A stretch of DNA of 14,433 nt from Betaproteobacteria bacterium (lineage in GTDB: Bacteria; Pseudomonadota; Gammaproteobacteria; Burkholderiales; SG8-39), in contig JAOUGZ010000026.1 in NCBI GenBank assembly GCA_029865405.1, positions 1 through 14,433 on the forward strand. Direction: 5' to 3'. Shown one piece after another: positions 6,536 to 13,111 of this stretch; position 1 is the first letter of the stretch; the number at the start of each line of letters is the position of its first letter. Below the pieces are notes generated by a model that did not search any database, was not told the origin of the DNA, and was given only the letters and a program-made list of their open reading frames with translations. The position numbers and the translations under genes are program-made.

Positions 6536-7342
6536 ATGGGATTGGTCTCCCGTTTCGCGCTTGCCCTTTTGGTCGTTGCCAACGCCGCAGCCGCCGAGCT
6601 GCACGACGCCGCGCGGCACGGAGATCTTGCGGCCGTCGAAAGGTTGCTGGGCACTGGTGCCCGCGTTGACGCAGTCGATAGCGGCGGCGCCACGCCCCTG
6701 TACGTCGCGGCAAACGCAGGCCACGCAGCCGTCGTCGCTCGACTTCTCAAGGCCGGTGGCGATCCGCGACATCGGGTCATGGGCTTCACGGGCTCGACCG
6801 GCACGCCGATCCACGCCGCGGTTCGGCAAGGACACCTTGGCGTCGTGCGCGTGCTGCTCGAAGCGGGCGTCGATCCCAACCTGCCGGATGACGGAGTCGG
6901 CCCGCCGCTGCACACCGCTCTCAGGCGCGGTCAGACGGCGGCGGCGGAGCTGCTGAGATCCTTTGGCGCGCGTCCGACGCCGGCGGCACCCCTGGGCGCG
7001 CTGATCGCCTCGGCCGATCTCGCCGCGGGGCAGGAGACGGCGAACGCGTGCGCCGTCTGCCATGAGCTGACGAAGCAGCCGGAGCAGCCCAGGCAGGGCC
7101 CGCCGCTCTGGGATGTCGTCGACAGGCCGAAGGCGGGATTTGCCGGCTTCGAGTACTCCGAGTCGCTGCGCAAGCTCGGTGGTCGTTGGACCTACGAGGA
7201 CCTCAATAGCTACCTCGCGGAGCCCAGAGCGTTCGTACCGGGCACCAAGATGGAATTCGGCGGCATCGCCGAGCCGCAGCGTCGGGCAGCTTTGATCGCG
7301 TACCTGAGGTCGCTTTCGGACACACCGAAGCCGATGCGCTGA
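6536..7342 (+). CDS. Exported ankyrin-repeat / cytochrome c fusion protein
   Basis: The 268-residue product starts at ATG 6536, 17 bases after ychF, with AGGGAAG (6517-6523) as a distant ribosome-binding candidate. Residues 1-20 are a Sec signal peptide (hydrophobic core ALALLVVANA, Ala-rich cleavage site). Residues 21 to about 145 hold three to four ankyrin units, for example ATPLYVAANAGHAAVVARLL, GTPIHAAVRQGHLGVVRVLL and PPLHTALRRGQTAAAELL. Residues 155-268 form a class I monohaem cytochrome c: CAVCH at 172-176 attaches haem, and Met239 in PGTKMEFGGI is the expected distal ligand. Together this predicts a periplasmic electron-transfer protein with a protein-binding module. Codon choice looks less GC-biased than in ychF. 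The GNAT gene follows after 2 bases. Redox partner and process are unknown. Domain identities are clear; the physiological role is not. Confidence 0.92.
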   Translation: MGLVSRFALALLVVANAAAAELHDAARHGDLAAVERLLGTGARVDAVDSGGATPLYVAANAGHAAVVARLLKAGGDPRHRVMGFTGSTGTPIHAAVRQGHLGVVRVLLEAGVDPNLPDDGVGPPLHTALRRGQTAAAELLRSFGARPTPAAPLGALIASADLAAGQETANACAVCHELTKQPEQPRQGPPLWDVVDRPKAGFAGFEYSESLRKLGGRWTYEDLNSYLAEPRAFVPGTKMEFGGIAEPQRRAALIAYLRSLSDTPKPMR

Positions 7343-7344
7343 GC

Positions 7345-7791
7345 ATGGATCTGGGCACAGCGATGCCGAGGGACGTGCCGCAGCTCGTCGAGCTGCTCGG
7401 CATCCTGTTCACCCAGGAGCACGAGCTCTCGCCCGACGCGAAGAAGCAGCGGCGCGCGCTGAAGTCGATCCTCGCCGACCCGTCGCGCGCGCGGATCTTT
7501 GTCGCCCGCGAAGGCAACAAGGTCATCGCCATGGCCGCGCTGCACTTCACGACCAGCACCGCGGAGGGTGGCAGGGTGGCGGGGCTCGAGGACTGCGTCG
7601 TGCACCCGGAGCATCGCGGCAAGGGCGTCGGGGAAGCGCTGCTTGGCTACGTGCTCGAGCAGGCGCGCGCCGAAGGCGCGCTGCGCGTCATGCTGCTCAC
7701 CGATGGCGACAACACCCGCGCGCAGGCGCTCTACCGCAGGATGGGCTTCGCGCCTTCTTCGATGCTCGCGATGCGGCTGAAGCTTCGGTAG
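7345..7791 (+). CDS. GNAT-family N-acetyltransferase
   Basis: The 148-residue protein is a single GNAT domain. Motif A, which binds acetyl-CoA pyrophosphate, is visible as VVHPEHRGKGVGEALL, with the RGKGVG loop at residues 91-96. It is followed by a helix and the motif-B-like ALYRRMGFAPSSM with Tyr130, a typical general-acid position. The N-terminal helices and the FVAREGNKVIAMAALHF beta hairpin match the usual fold and length. The substrate (amine, amino acid, antibiotic or protein) cannot be assigned. ATG 7345 lies 2 bases after the stop of the ankyrin-cytochrome gene, so the two are almost certainly co-transcribed and translationally coupled. There is no separate Shine-Dalgarno sequence. 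Confidence 0.9.
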   Translation: MDLGTAMPRDVPQLVELLGILFTQEHELSPDAKKQRRALKSILADPSRARIFVAREGNKVIAMAALHFTTSTAEGGRVAGLEDCVVHPEHRGKGVGEALLGYVLEQARAEGALRVMLLTDGDNTRAQALYRRMGFAPSSMLAMRLKLR

Positions 7792-7824
7792 TGCTCTGTC
7801 AACGCTGCGGCGCGGCGGGCGTTA

Positions 7825-7850
7825 AGGGTGGGTGCGCGCAGCCCAGCGCG
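7825..7850. repeat. Degenerate REP-like palindrome upstream of the ORF6N gene
   Basis: AGGGTGGG (7825-7832) followed by a GC-rich centre and GCCCA (7841-7845) resembles one and a half arms of the intact palindrome at 8443-8469, but pairing is imperfect. It occupies the 75-base gap between the GNAT and ORF6N genes. It may be a decayed copy of the same repeat family; the evidence is weak. Confidence 0.3.
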
Positions 7851-7866
7851 TCAGCAATCAAGCGCC

Positions 7867-8424
7867 ATGCCGACGTCCGCATCGGAAATCTCTGTACCGC
7901 TCGAGTGCATCGAGAACCGCGTACTGCTCGTAAGGGGCCACAAGGTGCTCCTCGATGCCGACCTCGCTTCGCTCTACGGGGTCAGCACCAAGCGATTCAA
8001 CGAGCAGGTCCGGCGCAATGCAGCCCGGTTCCCGGAGGATTTCGTGCTGCGACTGACGACCGAGGAATGGGCGTCTCTAAGGTCGCAATATGCGACCTTA
8101 GAGCGCGGACGTGGCCGGCATCGCAAGTACCTTCCTTTTGCGTTCACCGAACATGGCGCGATCATGGCCGCGACCATTCTCAACAGCTCGCGCGCAATCG
8201 CAGTTTCGGTCTATGTCGTGCGTGCGTTCGTGCGGTTGAGGGAGCTCATTGCATCCCACAAGGAACTCGCCCGACGGATCGAGCGGCACGAGAAGAAGCT
8301 CGCCTCGCACGACCAGGCCATTGCCGGCCTGGTCGACACGATTCGGCAATTCATGGCGCCGCCGGCACCGCCGCGGGGACGGCCCATAGGATTCGTCCTC
8401 GGAAACGACTGGAAGCGCCGCTAG
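7867..8424 (+). CDS. ORF6N-domain (KilA-N-related) DNA-binding protein
   Basis: The 185-residue protein from ATG 7867 matches the ORF6N family, small proteins first described in phage and common as scattered accessory genes in proteobacteria; a DNA-binding role is presumed. The domain spans about residues 13-105. It includes IENRVLLVRGHKVLLDADLA, YGVSTKRFNEQVRRN, RFPEDFVLRLT, LRSQYATLERGRGRHRKYLP and AFTEHGAIMAATIL. A charged coiled-coil helix (about 130-165) and a Pro-rich end follow. A GTG at 7828 would add 13 residues, but they are unlike the family. No strong ribosome-binding site is seen. The gene interrupts the otherwise regular backbone between the GNAT gene and gabD, stands alone, and is bordered by palindromes. 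A perfect 13-bp inverted repeat lies within the coding sequence at codons 70-79. It may be a morons-type or REP-associated insertion (inference). Confidence 0.87.
   Translation: MPTSASEISVPLECIENRVLLVRGHKVLLDADLASLYGVSTKRFNEQVRRNAARFPEDFVLRLTTEEWASLRSQYATLERGRGRHRKYLPFAFTEHGAIMAATILNSSRAIAVSVYVVRAFVRLRELIASHKELARRIERHEKKLASHDQAIAGLVDTIRQFMAPPAPPRGRPIGFVLGNDWKRR
8075..8103. repeat. Perfect 13-bp inverted repeat inside the ORF6N gene
   Basis: CTCTAAGGTCGCA (8075-8087) and TGCGACCTTAGAG (8091-8103) are exact reverse complements separated by ATA. The palindrome encodes SLRSQYATLE, part of the conserved domain. It can form a 13-bp hairpin in the mRNA or a cruciform/operator-like site in DNA. Confidence 0.95.
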
Positions 8425-8433
8425 AGCAGCGGC
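8417..8433. repeat. Short hairpin spanning the ORF6N stop codon
   Basis: GCCGCT (8417-8422) and AGCGGC (8428-8433) are inverted around AGAGC, which contains part of the TAG stop. There is no T-tract, so it is at best part of a mRNA 3'-end structure together with the REP-like palindrome that follows. Confidence 0.4.
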
Positions 8434-8442
8434 TGTGAAGCT

Positions 8443-8469
8443 GTAGGGTGGGCCGTTGGCCCACCCTAC
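8443..8469. repeat. REP-like 12-bp palindrome between convergent genes
   Basis: GTAGGGTGGGCC (8443-8454) and GGCCCACCCTAC (8458-8469) are perfect reverse complements around GTT. The GTAGGGTGGGC...GCCCACCCTAC motif resembles repetitive extragenic palindromes found in many proteobacteria. It lies between the convergent ends of the ORF6N gene (8424) and gabD (8481), the usual location of REPs, and could stabilise both 3' ends. A second partial copy, GCCCACTACGC at 8470-8480, directly follows. No T-run is present, so this is not a canonical terminator. Confidence 0.7.
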
Positions 8470-8480
8470 GCCCACTACGC

Positions 8481-9968
8481 TTACTGGATGCCGCCGATCA
8501 GGATGTACTTCGTCTCGAGATACTCCTCGAGCCCGTACTTCGAGCCCTCGCGGCCGACCCCGGACTGCTTCACGCCGCCGAAGGGCGCGACCTCGGTGGA
8601 GATGATGCCGACGTTGGCGCCGACGATGCCAACCTCCATTGCTTCGGCCACGCGGAAGATGCGGCCGACGTCGCGGCTGTAGAAGTAGCCCGAGAGCCCG
8701 AACTCGGTGTCATTGGCGAGGCCGATGACCTCCGCCTCGCTCTTGAAGCGGATGAGCGGCGCCACCGGACCGAAGGTCTCCTCGCGCGAGACCATCATCG
8801 CCGGGGTGACGCCGGTGAGCACCGTCGGCTGGAAGAACAGCCCGCCGCGCTCGTGGCGCTTGCCGCCGAGCACCGCCTTCGCGCCCTTGCCGAGCGCGTC
8901 GGCGACGTGCTGCTCGACCTTCTTCATGCCCTGCTCGTCGATCAGCGGGCCGATCACGACGCCGGCCTCGTTGCCCGCGCCCACCTTGAAGCCCTTCACT
9001 TTCTCGGCGAGCTTGGTGGCGAAGGCGTCGTAGACGCCGTCCTGCACGTAGAGGCGGTTGGCGCACACGCAGGTCTGGCCCGCGTTGCGGTATTTCGAGG
9101 CGATCGCGCCCTCGACCGCGGCGTCGAGGTCGGCGTCGTCGAAGACGATGAAGGGCGCGTTGCCCCCGAGCTCGAGCGAAAGCTTCTTCACGGTATCGGC
9201 GGACTGCTTCATGAGGATGCGCCCGACTTCCGTGGAGCCCGTGAACGACAGTTTGCGCACGGTCGGGTTCGCGCACAGCTCGGCGCCGATCGTCGGCGCG
9301 TCCCCGGTGATGATGTTGAGCACGCCCTTCGGGATGCCGGCGCGCTCGGCGAGCTCGGCCATGGCGAGCGCCGAGAACGGCGTCTGCTCGGCGGGCTTGA
9401 GGACCACGGTGCAGCCCGCGGCGAGCGCCGGCCCGGCTTTGCGCGTGATCATGGCGTTCGGGAAGTTCCAGGGCGTGATCATCGCGCACACGCCGACCGG
9501 CTGCTTGATCACCAGGATGCGCTTGTCGGCCTGGTGCGTCGGGATGACGTCGCCGTAGGCGCGCTTGCCCTCCTCGGCGAACCACTCGATGAACGAGGCG
9601 CCGTAGGCGATCTCGCCTTTTGCCTCGGCGAGCGGCTTGCCCTGCTCGGCGGTGAGGATCTGCGCGAGGTCGTCCTGGTTCGCCATCATCAGGTCGAACC
9701 ACTTGCGCAGGATCGTCGCGCGCTCCTTCGCGGTCCTTGCGCGCCAGGCCGGCCAGGCGCGTGCGGCCGCCTCGATCGCGCGGCGCGCCTCGGCCGCGCC
9801 CAGGGCGGGCACCGCGCCGAGCGTTTCGCCGGTGGCGGGATTGACGACGGGAAAGGACTTGCCGCCGGGCGCGCTCACCCAGTCGCCGTCGATGTAGCAG
9901 TGCTCGCGGAACAACTTCGGGTCTTTCAGGGGGAGCGCCGGCAGTCCGGCGCGGGAGGGAGCGTTCAT
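8481..9968 (-). CDS. gabD: NAD(P)-dependent succinate-semialdehyde dehydrogenase
   Basis: The 495-residue aldehyde dehydrogenase should oxidise succinate semialdehyde to succinate in the cytosol, the last step of GABA and related degradation before the TCA cycle. It has the full class signature: TPWNFP with Asn168, KPAEQTPFSA for cofactor binding, SFTGSTEVGR, the general base Glu266 in LELGGNAPF, and the nucleophile Cys300 in NAGQTCVCANRLYVQDGVYD, which is closely GabD-like (E. coli Cys288). The C-terminal oligomerisation motif PFGGVKQSGVGREGSKYGLEEY is intact. The ATG is preceded by GAGGT four bases upstream (plus-strand 9973-9977). It is transcribed divergently from the ABC transporter operon, with a 143-base space between the two starts. 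Substrate could also be glutarate or another semialdehyde; family membership is certain, exact substrate less so. Confidence 0.92.
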   Translation of the reverse strand: MNAPSRAGLPALPLKDPKLFREHCYIDGDWVSAPGGKSFPVVNPATGETLGAVPALGAAEARRAIEAAARAWPAWRARTAKERATILRKWFDLMMANQDDLAQILTAEQGKPLAEAKGEIAYGASFIEWFAEEGKRAYGDVIPTHQADKRILVIKQPVGVCAMITPWNFPNAMITRKAGPALAAGCTVVLKPAEQTPFSALAMAELAERAGIPKGVLNIITGDAPTIGAELCANPTVRKLSFTGSTEVGRILMKQSADTVKKLSLELGGNAPFIVFDDADLDAAVEGAIASKYRNAGQTCVCANRLYVQDGVYDAFATKLAEKVKGFKVGAGNEAGVVIGPLIDEQGMKKVEQHVADALGKGAKAVLGGKRHERGGLFFQPTVLTGVTPAMMVSREETFGPVAPLIRFKSEAEVIGLANDTEFGLSGYFYSRDVGRIFRVAEAMEVGIVGANVGIISTEVAPFGGVKQSGVGREGSKYGLEEYLETKYILIGGIQ

Positions 9969-10018
9969 GGTGACCTCACTGGTTGACCCAGGAATTCTAA
10001 CGCCCGACCCCGAAAGAG

Positions 10019-10047
10019 TTGCATGAACCGCTGTTCAAACGTAAATT
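10019..10047 (+). promoter_or_regulatory. Weak promoter candidate for the ABC transporter operon
   Basis: TTGCAT (10019-10024) and TAAATT (10042-10047) are separated by 17 bases in the AT-richer part of the gabD/transporter divergent region. Matches to the sigma70 consensus are only partial (three and four of six). Initiation would leave a leader of roughly 58 bases. An activator site is plausible here but none was recognised. Confidence 0.3.
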
Positions 10048-10100
10048 GCTCAAAAATCAGAAGATTCAGGACGATTCCCGCCAGGGGTCGCGCCAACCAG

Positions 10101-10105
10101 AGGAG
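10101..10105 (+). promoter_or_regulatory. Shine-Dalgarno sequence fixing the binding-protein start
   Basis: AGGAG lies 6 bases before ATG 10112. It selects this start over in-frame upstream codons, which would place about 30 polar residues before the signal peptide. Confidence 0.85.
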
Positions 10106-10111
10106 ACAACG

Positions 10112-11293
10112 ATGGGAACCTTTCGATTCTTTCGGGGCGCCGCCCTGGGCGTGCTCGCGGCAGCGGCCGCGGCGCCCGCATTCGCGCAGGACATCCGCAT
10201 CGGCTACGCCATCTCGCGCACCGGCCCGTTCGCCGCCGGCGCGCAGATCACGCAGGAGCCGAACTACATCATGTGGGCCGAGCAGGTGAACGCCGCGGGC
10301 GGCCTCAACATCGGCGGCAAGAAGCGCAAGATCGAGCTGATCGGCTATGACGACCGCAGCGAGGTCGAGACCATGGTGCGCACCTACGAAAAGCTGATGG
10401 GCAGCGACAAGGTGGACCTGATCCTGCCGCCCTGGGGCACCGGCACGAACTTCGCGCTGATGCCGCTCGCGCAGAAGCACCGCTACCCGATGCTGTCGTG
10501 CACCGCCACAGGCAGGAAGCTCCTATCGCTGAAGAACCCGTACTTCTTCCCGCTCTTGCAGCAGCCCGACGTGATGATGGAAGCGCTCGCCACGTTCCTG
10601 AAGGCGCGCGGCACGACGACGGCGGCCGTGATCCACGTCGACGAACTCTTCGGCCTCGAGCAGGCCGCGGCGCTCGAGCGCGCGTTCAAGGAAAAGAACA
10701 TCCAGATCGTCGAGAAGAAGAGCTACCCGATCGGCGTGAAGGACCTGCAGCCGGTGCTGCGCGACATCAAGGCGAAGGCGCCGGGCGCGTTCGTCGCGCT
10801 TTCCTACCCGCCGGATACGTTCCTCATCACCGGGCAGTCCAAGGCGCTCGCCTTCAACCCGAACGCGTTCTACGCCGCGGTGGGCACCGCATTCCCCGTG
10901 TACCGCGACAAGATGGGCGCGGCCACGGTCGAAGGCGTGATGGGCCTCGGGACCTGGAACCCGAAGCTGAGCCCGCAGGCCAAGGCCTACTTCGATGCGC
11001 ACGTCGCGCGCTGGCAGAAGGAGCCCGACCGCTGGGCGAGCGCGCACTGCTGGGCGGGGCTGCAGATCCTGCAGCAGGCGGTGGAGAAGGTGGGCCTGGA
11101 TCGCAAGAAGATCCGCGATCACATCGCCGGCACCGAGTTCGACACCGTGATCGGCAAGATCCGCTTCAAGGACGGCGAGAACGTGTCCACCCCGGGCGTG
11201 GTCAGCCAGTGGCAGAACGGCGAATTCGAGGTGGTGTGGCCGCCGCAGCGCGCGACGGCGGCGTCGCAGTTCCCGAAACCCGGCTGGAACTGA
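10112..11293 (+). CDS. Periplasmic binding protein of a branched-chain-amino-acid-type ABC importer
   Basis: This is the substrate-binding subunit (Peripla_BP_6, LivJ/LivK-like superfamily) that delivers ligand to the LivHM permease. From ATG 10112 the protein has 393 residues. Residues 1-25 are a Sec signal peptide with basic start, Ala/Leu core and AFA cleavage site before Gln26. The mature N-terminus IRIGYAISRTGPFAAGAQIT is the typical first beta strand and ligand-loop of the family, followed by AEQVNAAGG, IELIGYDDRSE and YEKLMGSDKVDLILPPWGTG. The ligand is unknown; the family transports branched-chain amino acids but also amides, urea and aromatic or short-chain acids. livH follows after 34 bases. 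High expression is expected from the strong ribosome-binding site and the first position in the operon. Confidence 0.93.
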   Translation: MGTFRFFRGAALGVLAAAAAAPAFAQDIRIGYAISRTGPFAAGAQITQEPNYIMWAEQVNAAGGLNIGGKKRKIELIGYDDRSEVETMVRTYEKLMGSDKVDLILPPWGTGTNFALMPLAQKHRYPMLSCTATGRKLLSLKNPYFFPLLQQPDVMMEALATFLKARGTTTAAVIHVDELFGLEQAAALERAFKEKNIQIVEKKSYPIGVKDLQPVLRDIKAKAPGAFVALSYPPDTFLITGQSKALAFNPNAFYAAVGTAFPVYRDKMGAATVEGVMGLGTWNPKLSPQAKAYFDAHVARWQKEPDRWASAHCWAGLQILQQAVEKVGLDRKKIRDHIAGTEFDTVIGKIRFKDGENVSTPGVVSQWQNGEFEVVWPPQRATAASQFPKPGWN

Positions 11294-11327
11294 CCTCGAA
11301 CCGGTAAGCCAGGGGCTCTCGCGTGCC

Positions 11328-12197
11328 ATGAGCCTCTGGTTCGAACTCGCGGTCTCGGGGCTGATCACCGGCGGCATCTACGCCGTGGTGGCGATCGGCC
11401 TCAATCTGCAGTACGGGCTGATGCGCATCCTCAACATCTCGCACGGCGAGTTCCTGATGCTGGGGGCGTACCTGACCTGGCTCGGCTATACCGTGCTGCA
11501 GGTGAACCCGCTCGTATTCCTGCCCGTGGTGGCGCTCGTCCTGTTCGTGGTCGGGGTGGCGGTGTACCGGCTGTGCTTTTACCGCATCGTCAGTACCGCG
11601 CCCGCGGTCGAGGTGATCGAGGCGAGGAGCCTGCTCGTCGGGTTCGGGCTGCTCTATCTCGTGCAGAACCTCGCCTACCTCACCTGGGGTGCGGACCTGC
11701 GCGGCTACTCGTTCCTTGCCGAGCCGCTCGAAGTGGCGGGCGCGCGCTTTTCGCTCAACCGCGTGGTCGTGTTCGGGTTCGCCGTGGGGGCGAGCCTCGC
11801 GCTGCTCGCGGTGCTGCGCTACACGCTCATCGGCAAGGCGGTGCGCGCCATGATGCAGTCGCCCACCGGCGCGCAGCTCGTCGGTATCGACACCAAGTTC
11901 CTGCACCCGGTGGTGTTCGGCGCAGGGCTCGCGCTCGCCGGCGTGGCGGGGGCGCTGCTGTCCATGGTCTACGAGATCTCGCCGGCGATGGGCGAGCCCT
12001 ACACCGTGACCGCGCTGATCGTCATCGTGCTCGGGGGGCTGGGCAGCGCGCTCGGCAGCCTGCTCGGCGGATTCCTGCTCGGGCTGGTGGAAACTTTCGG
12101 CATGCATTTCACCAGCCCGTCGCTCAAGATGCTGCTCTCGTACAGCGTGCTGATCGCCGTGCTGCTGGCGCGGCCGAAGGGGCTGTTCGCGCGATGA
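11328..12197 (+). CDS. livH: ABC importer permease, LivH type
   Basis: LivH-type permease (BPD_transp_2 family) forms half of the inner-membrane channel. The 289-residue protein has about eight hydrophobic segments. It begins with the conserved SGLITGGIYAVVAIGLNLQY and LMRILNISHGEFLMLGAYL motifs, and later has RAMMQSPTGAQLVGID (cytoplasmic coupling loop towards the ATPases) and TALIVIVLGGLGSALGSLLG. Start ATG 11328 has an AGGGG stretch roughly a dozen bases upstream. Its TGA overlaps the livM start as ATGA, implying translational coupling and equal stoichiometry. Confidence 0.94.
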   Translation: MSLWFELAVSGLITGGIYAVVAIGLNLQYGLMRILNISHGEFLMLGAYLTWLGYTVLQVNPLVFLPVVALVLFVVGVAVYRLCFYRIVSTAPAVEVIEARSLLVGFGLLYLVQNLAYLTWGADLRGYSFLAEPLEVAGARFSLNRVVVFGFAVGASLALLAVLRYTLIGKAVRAMMQSPTGAQLVGIDTKFLHPVVFGAGLALAGVAGALLSMVYEISPAMGEPYTVTALIVIVLGGLGSALGSLLGGFLLGLVETFGMHFTSPSLKMLLSYSVLIAVLLARPKGLFAR

Positions 12198-13111
12198 GCC
12201 TGCGCCATGCCCTCGCCGCTCTGCTTGCCGGCGGCATCGCGCTCGCGGCGCTGCCGTGGCTGCTGTCGGACTTCCTCCTCGCGCTGGCGCTCTCCTGCGT
12301 CATGTACGCGGGCCTCGCGGTGAGCTGGTCCATGTTCTGCGGCCCCAGCAACTATTTGTCGCTCGCCACCGCCGCGTTCTTCGGGCTGGGCGCGTACGTG
12401 ACGGCCTGGGGCGCGGGCGCCCTGCCGTACGGGCTTTCGGTGCTCGCCGGCGGACTGGTGGCGGCCGGGTTCGCGGCGCTGGTCGGCGCGGCAGTGCTGC
12501 ATCTGCGCGGCGCCTATTTCGCCGTCATCACCTTCGGCCTGGGTGAGCTGGTGCGCCACGCCATCACCTACTACGAGAAAGCCTACGAGGGCACGGTCGG
12601 GCGCATCATCGCCGAGGCGCCGGAATCCACCACGGTGTACTGGATGGTGCTCGCGGTGTCCACGGCGGCGGTGGCGACGGCGCTGGGGGTGCGCGCGAGC
12701 CGCCTCGGCCTCGCGCTGCGCGGCATCGGTTCCGACGAGGAGCGCGCGCAGACGCTGGGTGTGAACGCGCGCCGCGCGAAGGTGCTTGCGTTCGCGCTCT
12801 CGGCGTTCTTCGCCGGCGCGCTCGGCGCCGCCATGGCGGTGCGCTGGACCTACATCGATCCGCCGACGGTGTTCAACCCGTTCATCGGCTTCCAGACGGT
12901 GCTGATCGCCATGGTCGGCGGCGCGCAGACCATCCTCGGGCCGATCGTCTCGGCGGTGGTGTTCAGCCTGCTCACCGAATTCCTGCGGCTGCAGTTCCCG
13001 TACCTGTTCCTCGTCATCCTCGGGCTGCTGCTCATCCTGCTGGTGCTCTACCTGCCGGGCGGCATCGCGTCGCTTTTCGTGCGCGCGCGCTGGAGGCGTG
13101 GCAATGCGTGA
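12194..13111 (+). CDS. livM: ABC importer permease, LivM type
   Basis: The second permease half, 305 residues, begins at ATG 12194 within the livH stop (ATGA). It is strongly hydrophobic. Family features are GPSNYLSLATAAFFGLGAYV near the N-terminus, HLRGAYFAVITFGLGELVRH, and the long cytoplasmic coupling segment RASRLGLALRGIGSDEERAQ followed by TLGVNARRAKVLAFALSAFF. A further hydrophobic block ending in PGGIASLFVRARWRR closes the protein. The start was chosen by the overlap and because the upstream in-frame sequence is out-of-frame livH. It overlaps livG by eight bases. Confidence 0.94.
   Translation: MSLRHALAALLAGGIALAALPWLLSDFLLALALSCVMYAGLAVSWSMFCGPSNYLSLATAAFFGLGAYVTAWGAGALPYGLSVLAGGLVAAGFAALVGAAVLHLRGAYFAVITFGLGELVRHAITYYEKAYEGTVGRIIAEAPESTTVYWMVLAVSTAAVATALGVRASRLGLALRGIGSDEERAQTLGVNARRAKVLAFALSAFFAGALGAAMAVRWTYIDPPTVFNPFIGFQTVLIAMVGGAQTILGPIVSAVVFSLLTEFLRLQFPYLFLVILGLLLILLVLYLPGGIASLFVRARWRRGNA
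13092..13096 (+). promoter_or_regulatory. Shine-Dalgarno sequence fixing the livG start
   Basis: GGAGG within the livM 3' end lies 7 bases before ATG 13104 but only 1 base before GTG 13098, so ATG 13104 is the more likely livG start. Confidence 0.75.

Noticed and set aside
5118..6713. Long minus-strand open frames opposite pth and ychF
   Set aside because: Low-complexity Arg/His/Asp-rich translations without recognisable domains; antisense shadows of GC-rich genes.
8443..8469. Palindrome considered as an intrinsic terminator
   Set aside because: There is no T-tract on either strand after the stem; a REP-like element fits better, though it may still protect 3' ends.
8448..9986. Very long plus-strand open frame opposite gabD
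   Set aside because: It is rich in Arg, His, Asp, Ala and Leu with no family resemblance, and is the mirror of gabD codon bias in GC-rich DNA. The minus-strand frame has every ALDH motif.
9983..10012. TTGACC near the gabD start considered as a -35 box for the transporter operon
   Set aside because: No acceptable -10 hexamer lies 16-18 bases downstream.
11573..12193. N-terminal extension of LivM
   Set aside because: This stretch is livH read out of frame; the ATG at 12194 gives a normal-length LivM with a proper first membrane segment.
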